Positions 8,241 through 18,142 of a stretch of 64,000 nucleotides of DNA are shown one piece after another. The notes beneath the pieces are model-generated. The model did no database searches and was not told where the DNA came from. It worked only from the letters and a program-made list of their open reading frames with translations. Source of the DNA: Bacteroidota bacterium. Lineage in GTDB: Bacteria; Bacteroidota; Ignavibacteria; Ignavibacteriales; Melioribacteraceae. The stretch is taken from NCBI GenBank assembly GCA_018829205.1, contig JAHJUE010000022.1:456690-520689 (forward strand), written 5' to 3'. Positions within the stretch are counted from its first letter, which is position 1; each line of letters begins with the position of its first letter. Made by a program: the position numbers and the translations under genes.

Positions 8241-11237
8241 TTATTTATTCATCATAAAGTTTAGTACAAATTTCATTACTTCTTTCTGTTTATCATAACC
8301 TAAGATTGTCTCAAAAGGAAAGCCGAATGCTACCACTCCGTAATTCCCTTTATAAGCGGTTGCAGCGCTTATTTGGTTTTCGGAATATCTAAGTATTGTT
8401 TTACTTCCTAAAGTTTCACCCAGCGCATCCGGAGCTTCAACCGCGTATATTGAATCATTCAGATCGGTATTAAATTCCAAATTAAAATCTTTTGGAAAAA
8501 CCAATTCATTGTTGGAATATAATTTCCCAGTTTTAACCGCATGATCGGTTGCGAGTCTGAACTTTAAATAATTTTTTCCGAATTCGGCATCTTTATGATT
8601 ATTAGGTTTGTTTCTGAATAAATCGGTGCCAATATAAGCACCCGAGACAAATAAGCTGCCTCCGTTATTAAGGTAATCGGATATTTTAGATTTAAGCGGA
8701 TCGGGGAAAGTTTCGAATTGCATGCCGTATTTGGTATCCGAGTATTCGGCCGGCCACTGAGTTGTTTTTTCTTCGCCCATAATTAAATCGACAAAACGGT
8801 AGCCGTTTAAATTAATCTGTCCGTCCCAAACCGCTTCATCGCTTGCGGATACAAATGCATAACCGTTTGCGGCTATTGCTTTTCCGTGAACATAGGGATA
8901 ATCAAAAGTATTGCCGGCTATAATTTTGGTTTCATAATCGGCGTAACTTGCGCCGTGTCCCGGCATATCGTCCGATGTCCAATCAAGCGAAGGATTAAAA
9001 TTATGCTGAAGTCCGGTAAAACATAAATCATATTTATCCGGCACGCCTGCGTCAATATTATTTAAGTAACCGGTAAAGAATTCACTTTTAATATTTGCCG
9101 GACCCGATACTCTGTCAAATCCGTTAATAATCAGAACAGGTTTTATATCCTTTCCCAAACTGCAGACGGATAAAATTTCAGAAGGGAAACTTTCTCCTCC
9201 GTCATTAATTGCGGTGACCTTAAAACCGTAGATTACATTTTCTTTTGTATCCGTAAATGTAAAAGTAGTATCATTAACAAGAGTGCCGTTATCAAACCCG
9301 GAATTACCAATCCTTCTATACACAATATATTTATCCGCCTCAGCGGTAGGTTCAATTTCATCAGATTGAGGTTTCCACGATAATTTTACAAAGCCGTTTT
9401 TATTAAGCTCTGTGTAAAAATTTGTAACCGGCAGGGGCTGTATTACGTAATTAAGATTATTCTGCCCCGCGATAAATTTAACCGCGGATTTGTAAATCGA
9501 GCGTGCGATATCAAATCTATACCTTGGATCAAGCTGAAATTTGCTGTCATAAAAATTTTGATGCGAAAGCAATTCAAGCAGCACAGATGGGACATTTAAT
9601 CTTGTAGCCTCACTGTATCTTGCGTCCCGCAATGATCTTCTCGTCCATAACGAATCGTACTTAATTCTAATATCGTCAACAATCTGCGTCTGCAGAATAT
9701 CGGCTAAATCTCTATTAGCCATTCTTGAAATTCCGTCGGGGAAGAATTGTGATGAATCAATATCGGTTGTACTATAGATTGATAGTGTGCCGATTGCTGA
9801 ATCATTACGAGTAATTCCGGCGTCGGTGTGAAATGCGAGCGACAAATCAACAGGAATTCCCAAACCTTTAACTTCACGGTTTTTATTTGGACCGTAAGGC
9901 GCGCCGACAAGATAATTTACCCACTCGCCTCTTGATTGATAGTCGTCATTATAATCAAGCGTATCGCCGTTAATATTATAAATTAGAGTATCGGGCATAC
10001 CTGAATACTGAAGGAAATATCTCGCGCCTTCCATAAATTTGGGGAATCCGCTTGTTCTGCCGCCGCGTTCAATAACTCCCATTCCCCCGCCGAAACGCAC
10101 CGCGTCTGCCGATACAAATTTTCCTATTTCCGCGCTTTTGTTATCAAGAACAACTTTACCGGTATTTGGATTTGAACCTTTGGCAAATTTAAATTCACCC
10201 AAATAAATCCATGTATTTCCGCCGATCTGCTGATTGACTTCAAATTCCGTAATGCCGCCTGTATGAAATACAGTATAATGAGCGTCAGTTACATTATTAC
10301 CGGATGAGTTATAACTTATATAAACGGAGTATTCTCCTTCTTCAGGAATATCAGGGATATAACTTACTGAAGCCCCGGCTTCTAATTCAGAGTTTGTTAT
10401 TAAATGTGTACCGTAATTAAATGGATTGTAATTCCCGGGATACGGCTGACTGCCCAAAGCAAAAGCGTTCCCGCTTCCTTTAATCCATCTATTATATTGA
10501 CCGTTTACGAAAACAAAACCGTTGTTTTCAGAATCGTTATCAACAACAACTTCATTTGTCTGAGTATCTCTTTCACGGGGAAGAAAAACATTTGCCCCGG
10601 CATTTTCAAGCATCGGAACAAGATAAGGATTTGTAAAAGCCAAAGGACCCAAATCCTCAATCATCTGAAATAATCGGGCTCTCTGCCACATCCATCTATC
10701 AAGTTTGGAATTATAATATCGTCCGTGACTAGGCCAAAGTGCAATATTTCTTCCGCTTAGTCCGAGGGAAGGAATAAATGTTCTGCTTATGTTTCTAACA
10801 ACGCTTTGGGGTCTGTTTATAGATTGAGTACCCAACCGGGAAGTATCTTTTTTTATTTTATCTCTGTAAAAGTTAGGGATTAATTCTTCAACCGGGACTC
10901 CGAGCGATAGTATCTGCAAATCGTAATTTGAAAATTTTTCGCCTAAATAATTTTTAATACCGGAATAGATTTTTTCAACTGAATCTTCCCTGTAATATTG
11001 ATTTGAAAATTCTTTATTCGAGGTGATTATAATTTTTGAAGAAATGCTGTCGATACTAAAATCTGTAAACCTTGTTCCGGGGGGCACTTTGAAACTGAAA
11101 TTATTTTCTTTAATTAAATATTGCAGATCGGTAAGCAGCTCCGGCAGGTCTTTATCTAATCCGGGTTTTTGAACTTCAACCACACCTGTACACGATACCA
11201 TAAAAAGAACGAGTAAAACTTTTAAGATATTTTTCAT
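8241..11237 (-). CDS. Lipoprotein N-acetylmuramoyl-L-alanine amidase with golvesin/FN3-type domains
   Basis: 998 residues with a lipoprotein signal (lipobox FMVSC, Cys near residue 16). The Amidase_3 fold appears split: IALWPSHGRYY near residue 165 gives the first His, AFHTDAGI near residue 470 the second, and LLELLSHQN near residue 560 the Glu. A golvesin-like beta domain (about residues 290-390) is inserted between them. A fibronectin-III-like domain follows near residues 605-690, and the last 300 residues resemble a ThuA/flavodoxin-like domain. Homologues in Bacteroidota are often labelled xanthan lyase or golvesin-domain amidase. The probable job is cutting the MurNAc-L-Ala bond at the cell surface. 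There is no T9SS tail, so anchoring is by the lipid. The gene follows the NagB-LmbE fusion after 168 bp that hold an inverted repeat. Confidence 0.75.
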   Translation of the reverse strand: MKNILKVLLVLFMVSCTGVVEVQKPGLDKDLPELLTDLQYLIKENNFSFKVPPGTRFTDFSIDSISSKIIITSNKEFSNQYYREDSVEKIYSGIKNYLGEKFSNYDLQILSLGVPVEELIPNFYRDKIKKDTSRLGTQSINRPQSVVRNISRTFIPSLGLSGRNIALWPSHGRYYNSKLDRWMWQRARLFQMIEDLGPLAFTNPYLVPMLENAGANVFLPRERDTQTNEVVVDNDSENNGFVFVNGQYNRWIKGSGNAFALGSQPYPGNYNPFNYGTHLITNSELEAGASVSYIPDIPEEGEYSVYISYNSSGNNVTDAHYTVFHTGGITEFEVNQQIGGNTWIYLGEFKFAKGSNPNTGKVVLDNKSAEIGKFVSADAVRFGGGMGVIERGGRTSGFPKFMEGARYFLQYSGMPDTLIYNINGDTLDYNDDYQSRGEWVNYLVGAPYGPNKNREVKGLGIPVDLSLAFHTDAGITRNDSAIGTLSIYSTTDIDSSQFFPDGISRMANRDLADILQTQIVDDIRIKYDSLWTRRSLRDARYSEATRLNVPSVLLELLSHQNFYDSKFQLDPRYRFDIARSIYKSAVKFIAGQNNLNYVIQPLPVTNFYTELNKNGFVKLSWKPQSDEIEPTAEADKYIVYRRIGNSGFDNGTLVNDTTFTFTDTKENVIYGFKVTAINDGGESFPSEILSVCSLGKDIKPVLIINGFDRVSGPANIKSEFFTGYLNNIDAGVPDKYDLCFTGLQHNFNPSLDWTSDDMPGHGASYADYETKIIAGNTFDYPYVHGKAIAANGYAFVSASDEAVWDGQINLNGYRFVDLIMGEEKTTQWPAEYSDTKYGMQFETFPDPLKSKISDYLNNGGSLFVSGAYIGTDLFRNKPNNHKDAEFGKNYLKFRLATDHAVKTGKLYSNNELVFPKDFNLEFNTDLNDSIYAVEAPDALGETLGSKTILRYSENQISAATAYKGNYGVVAFGFPFETILGYDKQKEVMKFVLNFMMNK

Positions 11238-11283
11238 ATTCGCACTTAAATTTTGAGACAGCTCCGGTAAGTGTTTTTTCTAA

Positions 11284-11340
11284 GTGCCTTAGCGGTTTTA
11301 ATACATCTCTAAATTAAAATAAACCTTTCCGCCAAGGCAC
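11284..11340. repeat. REP-like imperfect inverted repeat
   Basis: gtgccttagcgg (11284-11295) pairs with ccgccaaggcac (11329-11340) at 11 of 12 positions across a 33-base AT-rich spacer. It fills part of the 168-bp gap between the NagB-LmbE gene and the amidase gene of the same operon. It resembles dispersed REP-like palindromes seen in many genomes. An mRNA-processing or partial-terminator role is possible. Confidence 0.5.
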
Positions 11341-11405
11341 AAATAATTAAGGGGACTACTCAATTAAGAAAATAGTTTTTTAAGAACAACCTTGAAAAAA
11401 AGATT

Positions 11406-13787
11406 CTATTCGGTAATCTTTTTTAAATCTCTTGTATGTTTATAAAACTCCTCAAGGCTTAATTCGCGAAGGAAACAGATTCCTTTAGCCGCTCTTATTC
11501 TCGGATGTTCATGTTTAAGGAAAAAATCTTTGCCAAGACTTTCTCTTAATATATTATACTGTTCAACATTTATTTTCTGAACGAGTCTGTTAAATGGTCC
11601 GTCGTATTCCCAGCTCGGGAAACTGGCGTCTTTCTGCGAACCGAAACTTTTCATAAAAGTGTTTTCCAATATAGCGAATGAGTTTAAACTAACCGGCACA
11701 TAAATATTCGCTTCGGCGGGATGAAAACGGTACCAGACATTCCTATAACCCCAGACTTTAATATTGCTGTTTCCCGAATGTTTCTCATAAAGTTTTAATG
11801 CTTCAGAAATTGCCTGCATAACTTTATAATGCGTATCCGGTCCGCTGCCTTCGGGGTCGAATGCGACCGATACTATAGTAGGATTAATTTTTTTAAGAAG
11901 CTCAAATACCGGGAGAACGTCTCTATCCATTTCAGGCTGCTCGGTAAAGATTTCACCCTGATAAAATCCAAGTCGAAGGTGAGAAACATCCTCAACGCTG
12001 AAACCGTAATATCCCCAGAAAATTTCGCTTTCAAATTCGCGCTGCATGCCTTTTAACTTTTGTACATGCGCTATATCTTTCTTGCCGGGGTATTGAGTTT
12101 TAAAATAGTTAATTAATTCGTTTACCCTGTCTTTAAGATACACTTGATTATCTTCGTCATAAATTTCGACAATATTTCTTAAAAGCCTTCTCGATATAGC
12201 TTCATTCTGCAACGTTCTGCTGTGCGCGGCAACGCCGTCGAGATACTGCATTACGTCCCGGTTTTTTCCTTCAATATTCATTTTATCAAAATATTTTTCC
12301 TTGAATCTTTTATCGAAAATTCCCGCGTTTAAAAACGACGCTAAATTTTCCATCAGTCCAAGCATAAAAGAGTTTGTAACCGCCGTAAAGCCGCTTGTTA
12401 AATATGTAAAGTGATGCTGGTTTAAAGGAGTTCTAACCAGATGAGTTATATAAGGAAGATACGCCAGTTCAATATCATCGTGATGCGGAGCTGTATGCAG
12501 AATAACCTGGTTTTCAACAACCTTACGCCCCATGTCAAGCCGTTTAATTAAATTATCTTCAATCTCTTTTGTAATCTGCGCCGGTGTTTGTTTAAGCGTG
12601 TTAAGCACAAAATTAGTGATTTTGCTCTCTTTAAAATCCTCTTTTGTTAAATCCGATAAACATTTATTCTTTTCTATGGCAAGATTTATAACGCTTCTTT
12701 CAATTGAAGCCTGCGATAACGGAGATTCGAGAGTAGCGTCAATATATCTTCTTTCAGCTAATCTTAAAGCTGCGCCGTGCGTTAGATAGAATCTCGCGTT
12801 TTTTAATTTCTGCAGTGCGGTAGCCGGATATTTATTTGAAACGGAATTCTGAATAGAATCTCTTACTATATTCGCTTTAGCTTCACCGGCGGCAATTATT
12901 ATTGCAGTTGCCTCTTTATTGTAGCAGATAGTCTCAAGACCGATTGTAATCACCAGCCTGTTTTTCGCGATTTCGACACCGCCTAAATCCGTTGCCGCGG
13001 CAGCTTGTGTTTCATAATTCGTTTCAATTAATCTCGTTGTTGAAAAGTGATCGCTGCCTTGAACATTAAAACCAATGTGCCCGTCCGGACCAATACCTCC
13101 AAGAAAGAAACCAATACCTCCCAGAGAGCGTATCTTGCGTTCGTAGTTTGAACAGTATTCATCAACATTTTCAATAGTTTCTTTCTGCAGTCTTTCAATT
13201 CTTGTGCTTGCCCATCTTGTTCTAAGTGAAAGATCAACTTTTTTCTCGGGGAATATGTCATTCAAGTGCAAATTCTCTGGAGTCGGGATTTCATTTATAT
13301 TCAGCAGTAAAGCTTTTTTAGGATTTAATCCCCACAAACGGAAATAATAGTTTTGAATATAGTAGTAAAAACTGTTGTGCTGATTTACGTCGATAGGATA
13401 AAACTCGTCAATTTGAACAAAATGAAGATTTTCCAAACTTGGTTTATTTGATGAATTAATGCCTGCTTCTTTTAAGATATTTTGAATGTCTTTTTTGTCC
13501 CATTCTTTTAATATTTTAGCTACCCATTTAATAAAATGTTCGGGGGTTTTACCCGTAGGAAGCGACATTACGCCTTCGGGATTTTCAATCACCCATTCAA
13601 TAAATCTTAACGCCGTTAGTTTTCCTAGTTCGGGGAAACTGCCGACCTGAATTACCGGAATTTTTTCCGTAGGTTTATACTGCAGTTCTTTACCCGAAGC
13701 GTTTAAGTAAAACTGTTCAACATTGGAGTACAGTTTTTGTCCCTTAATATCATTCTCTTTTTTTTGTTTGGCTGGAGGCATTTTCAT
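11406..13787 (-). CDS. Glucosamine-6-phosphate deaminase fused to a LmbE/PIG-L deacetylase-like domain
   Basis: 793 residues in two halves. The N-terminal ~390 residues are NagB-like: LPTGKTPEHF near residue 77, D127 in VQIDEFYP, and D235/H237 in GGIGPDGHIGFN match the catalytic residues of NagB, which converts GlcN-6-P to Fru-6-P and ammonia. From about residue 425 a LmbE/PIG-L domain starts with TAPHHDDIE (H435, H436, D437, D438), the zinc motif of enzymes that deacetylate GlcNAc derivatives. The same fused architecture is known from other Bacteroidota, so it is not a local accident. No signal peptide is present, so it is cytoplasmic. No separate NagA is visible in the window, which raises the possibility that one protein does both steps. 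It is preceded by the T9SS amidase gene 50 bp upstream. Confidence 0.88.
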   Translation of the reverse strand: MKMPPAKQKKENDIKGQKLYSNVEQFYLNASGKELQYKPTEKIPVIQVGSFPELGKLTALRFIEWVIENPEGVMSLPTGKTPEHFIKWVAKILKEWDKKDIQNILKEAGINSSNKPSLENLHFVQIDEFYPIDVNQHNSFYYYIQNYYFRLWGLNPKKALLLNINEIPTPENLHLNDIFPEKKVDLSLRTRWASTRIERLQKETIENVDEYCSNYERKIRSLGGIGFFLGGIGPDGHIGFNVQGSDHFSTTRLIETNYETQAAAATDLGGVEIAKNRLVITIGLETICYNKEATAIIIAAGEAKANIVRDSIQNSVSNKYPATALQKLKNARFYLTHGAALRLAERRYIDATLESPLSQASIERSVINLAIEKNKCLSDLTKEDFKESKITNFVLNTLKQTPAQITKEIEDNLIKRLDMGRKVVENQVILHTAPHHDDIELAYLPYITHLVRTPLNQHHFTYLTSGFTAVTNSFMLGLMENLASFLNAGIFDKRFKEKYFDKMNIEGKNRDVMQYLDGVAAHSRTLQNEAISRRLLRNIVEIYDEDNQVYLKDRVNELINYFKTQYPGKKDIAHVQKLKGMQREFESEIFWGYYGFSVEDVSHLRLGFYQGEIFTEQPEMDRDVLPVFELLKKINPTIVSVAFDPEGSGPDTHYKVMQAISEALKLYEKHSGNSNIKVWGYRNVWYRFHPAEANIYVPVSLNSFAILENTFMKSFGSQKDASFPSWEYDGPFNRLVQKINVEQYNILRESLGKDFFLKHEHPRIRAAKGICFLRELSLEEFYKHTRDLKKITE

Positions 13788-13837
13788 ATCCCGCTTTATA
13801 ATTATTTATACAATATTTTTATTTTTATGATAATATT

Positions 13838-16234
13838 CTACTTCAGCAGCAGCATTTTTTTGGTTCTTACAAAATTTCCCGCGCTTATTTTATAAAAATA
13901 TATTCCGCTTGAAAGATTACCTGCATTAAAATTTATTTCATAAGTGCCGGGACTTTTCTGCTCATTCAACAGTTCGGCTACTTCCTGACCGATTGTATTA
14001 TATACTTTAATCTGAACAAATTCTTCACTGGGTATCGAAAATCTAATAATAGTCGACGGATTAAACGGATTGGGATAATTCTGATCAACCGCAAACTCGG
14101 AAGGCAGTTTATCGTCAATCTCTTTAACATCGGTTACAATATCTGCTTCGGAAATTACATCGTCAAAATATAAAAGTCCGGATGAATCCCCCGAATTATT
14201 CTGCCTTACTGCAATACCGGTAAACTGAACTGCGCCGCTGCCGGATAAAACATTTAAATTAATTTCTTTAAAGTCCCAGCCGGTCCAATCAATAGTATCA
14301 ACAAAAGAAATTTCTGAATTTGATGATCTGGAAAACCAATACTCTAAAACATTACGGCTGTTATCTCCGAATACCCAGATGCCGAAAGTTTTGTCTGTAT
14401 TTTCACCAAGATCAATATTATTTGAAAGTCCTAATTCCAGCAGACCTCCTGAGCCAGAAAATTCATAATCAAGTCTTCCGCATGAAACTCCCGAATATTT
14501 TCTTTTTGTTGATATTGAAAATTTTGTATTGGTTAAATTAATTCCGGTTGAATTCGGCGCTGAGACCGGGTCAATCCACACACCCGTATTTTCAAATCCT
14601 TCAAGGAAATTACCGCTTACTTCTTTGCCAAGCGCGGTCTTAAATTCTATTGTATAACTTTCTTTTAGGAGGACATTCTCAATATCACCGATTCCCTCTT
14701 TAATATTAATTCTGTAAACGGAATTAATCTGTAAAGGAATTTTAGGCTCAAAACCGATAATGCCTTCGCTGTACCTGCTCTGATCAACGGTTACGCCCAA
14801 AGCATTATCATTAATATCAGTTAAAGAAATTTTTCCGGCCAGCGTATTTGCTTTTACTCCCTCGTCAAAAATTAATTTTATAAACACTGTAGTAGCGATA
14901 TCAACAGTCCCTGAATCAGGATAAGTAGAAAGCAGAATTAATCTTTCCCTGGTCGTAAATTTAAATGTTTTACCTTCGGCAAGATTTACGTCAAAGTGCG
15001 ATTTTGCATCGGCAGTAACAGAAACAGTATATTCCGTACCGGCATTATAACTATCGGAAGGCGTAAAAATTAATCTTTTATTTAAGTTCTCCCAGCTGAA
15101 TGTACCGGATACTGCCGGTGAAATTGAGAAAACATTCTGCACGGATTCGGTATTCATTCTAATATCAAATTCAATTATGATATTCGATATATTGCTTGCG
15201 CCTAGGGTGCCGTCAGCCGGTGAAATATTTACTACATTAGGCGGATTATAATTCGGAATCAATCCTAATTTTTTATCAGCGAACTTAGACTGATTGGCGG
15301 TCACGGTTACAATTGAGGAATCAAGAGCGTAATTTTCTGCTTCAAAAAATAGTTTATAATCACCCGGCTGAACATTTTCAAAAGAATAAAACCCGTTGTT
15401 ATAATCATCGCCGTTATAAATTTCCCCGCCCGGTTGAAGAGTTACCTTAATCTGGTTTAATGGTTTGTAATTATCCCCCTTGCTGACAATTGGCAGATAT
15501 GAAGGATCAACTCCCTCAAAGTTGCTTCTTACCAATCCCGCGATAATTCCAGTTTGAAATTCGCCCGCGTTAAAATACTTTAAGAAACTTCTTGCTATCG
15601 CCCATGCTTCGTGATGCAGGTATGAAGTATTTTTTAATCTGAAACTTTCGGGTACATAATCGTGGAATGATCCTTCGGATAATGTGCCGGGCATGTTTAA
15701 TCCTTTAAACACTCCGAGATAGGGCTGGCCTGTGCCATAAAAATCGAAATCGCCTCTAACCGTTTTGTAAGTAGTTCTGTTGGATTTGAAAATTTCATCG
15801 GCAAGATAATTACCCATTGTAAGAGACCCTGGATATGTAGGCGCATTATCTCTTCCCTGGAAAAGAATTAATGTATAGTTTGCGTTTCTGGTACCGCCAG
15901 ACGCATTGCTGTGTATTGATTGGAAATAGTCAACATTCTGCGCATTTGCGATCGCAACAATTTGAGATAAAGGGAGATCATCCGATGTTTTATTTTCAGT
16001 CCTGGTCATCACTACAGTTGCGCCCAGGCTTTCTAATATTTCTCTAAGTTTAAGACCTTTGCCCAGGTTGCCGTCCGACTCCCAGAATCCGGTTTCGGAA
16101 ATAAATCTGTCGTTTGAATCATGACCGCCGTGCCCCGGATTAACACAAATTTTTACGCCTGCCAGCGACTGCGCGTTTATATTTAAAAATGATAATAAAA
16201 GTATACTTACAAAAGAAAGTAATATTTTTTTCAT
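13838..16234 (-). CDS. Secreted N-acetylmuramoyl-L-alanine amidase with Ig-like domains and T9SS tail
   Basis: 798 residues with signal peptide (cleavage near INAQ). The Amidase_3 domain spans about residues 25-225, with zinc and catalytic residues H35 (NPGHGGHD), E52 (FWESDG), H108 (SIHSNASGG) and E187 (LSEGSF). A carboxypeptidase-regulatory-like segment (about 230-320) and two Big_5-type Ig-like domains (about 330-530, NISPADGT and STYPDSGT starts) follow, then a beta-sandwich region near 545-690. The last ~85 residues are a T9SS sorting domain (QNYPNPFNPSTI to the terminal MLLLK). It should be secreted across the outer membrane and act on external or shed peptidoglycan. It lies 12 bp after the TolB-like gene, in one operon with NagB-LmbE. 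Confidence 0.88.
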   Translation of the reverse strand: MKKILLSFVSILLLSFLNINAQSLAGVKICVNPGHGGHDSNDRFISETGFWESDGNLGKGLKLREILESLGATVVMTRTENKTSDDLPLSQIVAIANAQNVDYFQSIHSNASGGTRNANYTLILFQGRDNAPTYPGSLTMGNYLADEIFKSNRTTYKTVRGDFDFYGTGQPYLGVFKGLNMPGTLSEGSFHDYVPESFRLKNTSYLHHEAWAIARSFLKYFNAGEFQTGIIAGLVRSNFEGVDPSYLPIVSKGDNYKPLNQIKVTLQPGGEIYNGDDYNNGFYSFENVQPGDYKLFFEAENYALDSSIVTVTANQSKFADKKLGLIPNYNPPNVVNISPADGTLGASNISNIIIEFDIRMNTESVQNVFSISPAVSGTFSWENLNKRLIFTPSDSYNAGTEYTVSVTADAKSHFDVNLAEGKTFKFTTRERLILLSTYPDSGTVDIATTVFIKLIFDEGVKANTLAGKISLTDINDNALGVTVDQSRYSEGIIGFEPKIPLQINSVYRINIKEGIGDIENVLLKESYTIEFKTALGKEVSGNFLEGFENTGVWIDPVSAPNSTGINLTNTKFSISTKRKYSGVSCGRLDYEFSGSGGLLELGLSNNIDLGENTDKTFGIWVFGDNSRNVLEYWFSRSSNSEISFVDTIDWTGWDFKEINLNVLSGSGAVQFTGIAVRQNNSGDSSGLLYFDDVISEADIVTDVKEIDDKLPSEFAVDQNYPNPFNPSTIIRFSIPSEEFVQIKVYNTIGQEVAELLNEQKSPGTYEINFNAGNLSSGIYFYKISAGNFVRTKKMLLLK

Positions 16235-16246
16235 GATTGTTTTCTT

Positions 16247-17167
16247 TTATTCATATTTAAGATTTAGTTTTCTTACCTGTCCGCTCGAAGTATTATAATA
16301 AATTTCGTTTCTTGTATTTCCCCATTTGGGATATATGGAAATATTTTTATCGTTTTCAGTTAAGGTATATCTTTCACTTCCGTCAAATTTTACAATTCCT
16401 ATAGTAGAAGTAGTTAATACCCTGCCGTCGTCCTTGTCGTCCATAAAAACAATCCAACTGCCGTCGGGCGACCACGAAGGATAATTTGCTCTTCCCAGCT
16501 CTGCAATAATTTTCCCGTTTAAATCGGAAACATAGGTTCCTTTGCCGGCAAATGTAAACAACAGTTTTGTACCGTCGGGAGAAATTGAAGGCCAAATATA
16601 ATTTCCTTTCCCCAGCGGCTGTATATTAGTCTTGCTTCCGTTTTTATATAAAACAATATTCGAATTTTCAATAAACACAGATAATAATGACGCTTGTTTC
16701 TTATTAAGAGAACTGATTCCGGGAATAGGTTTTACGGTATTCTCTTTCATATAAAGGTAGCATTTCCACCTGGTTGTCCGTGAAAGTTTCAGATCACGAA
16801 CGTCATTCTCAATTTTAGTTTCTTTACCTGTTAACAGATTATGAGATACAAGAGAAGACATTCTTCTTCCCGAAACAAATTTATCGCTTCTATAGAATAT
16901 TTCACTTCCGTTATCGCTGAATCCGGCGTCGTAACCCGCTCCAGCAGCGTCTGTAATTTTTTCTAATTTCCCCGTTTTAATATTCTTAAGCCATAATCCT
17001 TTTTGATTCTGCTCAGAAAAAAGAATGGCTGAACCGTCGGGACTGACTGTAGGATAAAAGAAACTGCCTTCGCTTTCAGTGGTAACTGCAATGTTTTCCG
17101 CGACAGAAACTTTTTGCGCTAATAAGGGGATTGAAAAAAAATAAATAATAAGTAGTAATGTTTTCAT
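16247..17167 (-). CDS. TolB-like PD40 beta-propeller, exported
   Basis: 306 residues with a signal peptide (ends near LLAQK). Several PD40/WD40-like blades are recognisable by repeated SPDG motifs: TVSPDGSAILF near residue 43, SISPDGTKLLF near 205 and SWSPDGSWIVF near 245. Such propellers are normally protein-interaction modules in the periplasm or at the cell surface. It lacks the N-terminal TolB domain and any visible enzyme motif. It is the first gene of the minus-strand murein operon, 12 bp ahead of the T9SS amidase, so it may bind that enzyme or its substrate. This is a guess from position. Confidence 0.7.
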   Translation of the reverse strand: MKTLLLIIYFFSIPLLAQKVSVAENIAVTTESEGSFFYPTVSPDGSAILFSEQNQKGLWLKNIKTGKLEKITDAAGAGYDAGFSDNGSEIFYRSDKFVSGRRMSSLVSHNLLTGKETKIENDVRDLKLSRTTRWKCYLYMKENTVKPIPGISSLNKKQASLLSVFIENSNIVLYKNGSKTNIQPLGKGNYIWPSISPDGTKLLFTFAGKGTYVSDLNGKIIAELGRANYPSWSPDGSWIVFMDDKDDGRVLTTSTIGIVKFDGSERYTLTENDKNISIYPKWGNTRNEIYYNTSSGQVRKLNLKYE

Positions 17168-17496
17168 AAATTCTCCAAAAACATTTTCTCTTTCAGAAAC
17201 TTAAATAAACAAAAAATAATTTATTCTATTCTCAAAAGATCAATTAAAATGGTATTGTTCAGGTAATATAAAATTGCCAGCAGCAACTTCAACAAAACTT
17301 AAAATTTTTTATCTAATTTGCTTTTAAAATCTATCAATATAATCGAATTTTTAACTACACAATCGGGTGGTTATAATTATATTGAAATTGATAATTTGCT
17401 CAATAAAATACTATTATATTTGCGGAATAAATTATAATAGATGAAATAAAATTGCAATAAATTGAATAAAACCAAATTTACAATAGTGATATAAAA
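17168..17496. other. Divergent promoter region between the two murein transcription units
   Basis: 329 bp with no gene, very AT-rich, between the minus-strand operon (first gene 17167) and the plus-strand GNAT gene (17497). One good TAnnTTTG element faces the plus strand (listed separately). I found no equally good element for the minus strand and no clear operator symmetry. Confidence 0.6.
17395..17422 (+). promoter_or_regulatory. Bacteroidota-type promoter candidate for the GNAT-murQ unit
   Basis: TATATTTG (17415-17422) matches the TAnnTTTG -7 consensus of Bacteroidota sigma-A promoters. A TTTG at 17395-17398 could be the -33 box, although its 16-base spacer is a little short. The element is 75 bp upstream of the GTG start at 17497. 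Confidence 0.4.
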
Positions 17497-18102
17497 GTGG
17501 AATTTAAAATTAGAAATTATAAGTCCTCCGATCTCGATAAACTTTATGAAATATGTCTTAAAACCGGGGACAGCGGCAAGGACGCAAGCATGATCTATAA
17601 GGATCCGTTTCTGTTAGGGCATTATTACGCCGCGCCTTATGCTGTAATTCATCCCGAACTGACATTTATATTAACAAAAAATGAAATGCCGATCGGATAT
17701 ATATTAGGAACGGATAAGTCGGAATCATTTTATCATAAATGTGAAGAATTTTGGTTCCCGAAATTAAGAGACAAGTATCCGCTGCCCGAACATAATGACG
17801 ACAGTCCGGATTCAAGAATAATAAAATTAATTTATAACGGTATTCTGCCTAAACTGCCTAAAAATATGCTTGACGAATATCCCGCTCATCTTCATATTGA
17901 TATACTGCCCGAAGGACAGGGACAAGGAATGGGGAAAAAACTGATATTTACATTTATTGATAAGCTGAAAGAATTAAACGTTCCGGCCCTTCATCTTGAA
18001 GTAGGAAAAAGAAATAAGGACGCAATAAAGTTTTATGAAAAAATCGGCTTTAAACAAATTAAAGATTATGAATTTTCGATTGTTTACGGAATGAAATTTT
18101 AA
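17497..18102 (+). CDS. GNAT-family N-acetyltransferase
   Basis: 201 residues, starting with GTG at 17497. There is no in-frame ATG that would keep the N-terminal beta strand (EFKIRNYKSSDLDKL). The acetyl-CoA loop is QGQGMG at residues 141-146 (PEGQGQGMGKK), and the C-terminal GFKQI end is typical. The segment ICLKTGDSGKDAS followed by DPFLLGHYYAAPY near residues 19-48 places it in the GNAT subgroup related to the acetyltransferase-like domain of eukaryotic O-GlcNAcase. The MurQ gene follows 40 bp downstream, so the likely substrate is an amino sugar or muropeptide breakdown product. That is inference from context. It appears cytoplasmic, with no signal. Confidence 0.8.
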   Translation: MEFKIRNYKSSDLDKLYEICLKTGDSGKDASMIYKDPFLLGHYYAAPYAVIHPELTFILTKNEMPIGYILGTDKSESFYHKCEEFWFPKLRDKYPLPEHNDDSPDSRIIKLIYNGILPKLPKNMLDEYPAHLHIDILPEGQGQGMGKKLIFTFIDKLKELNVPALHLEVGKRNKDAIKFYEKIGFKQIKDYEFSIVYGMKF

Positions 18103-18142
18103 TTATCATTATTTCACAAATTCAACAGGGAATTATTGATTA

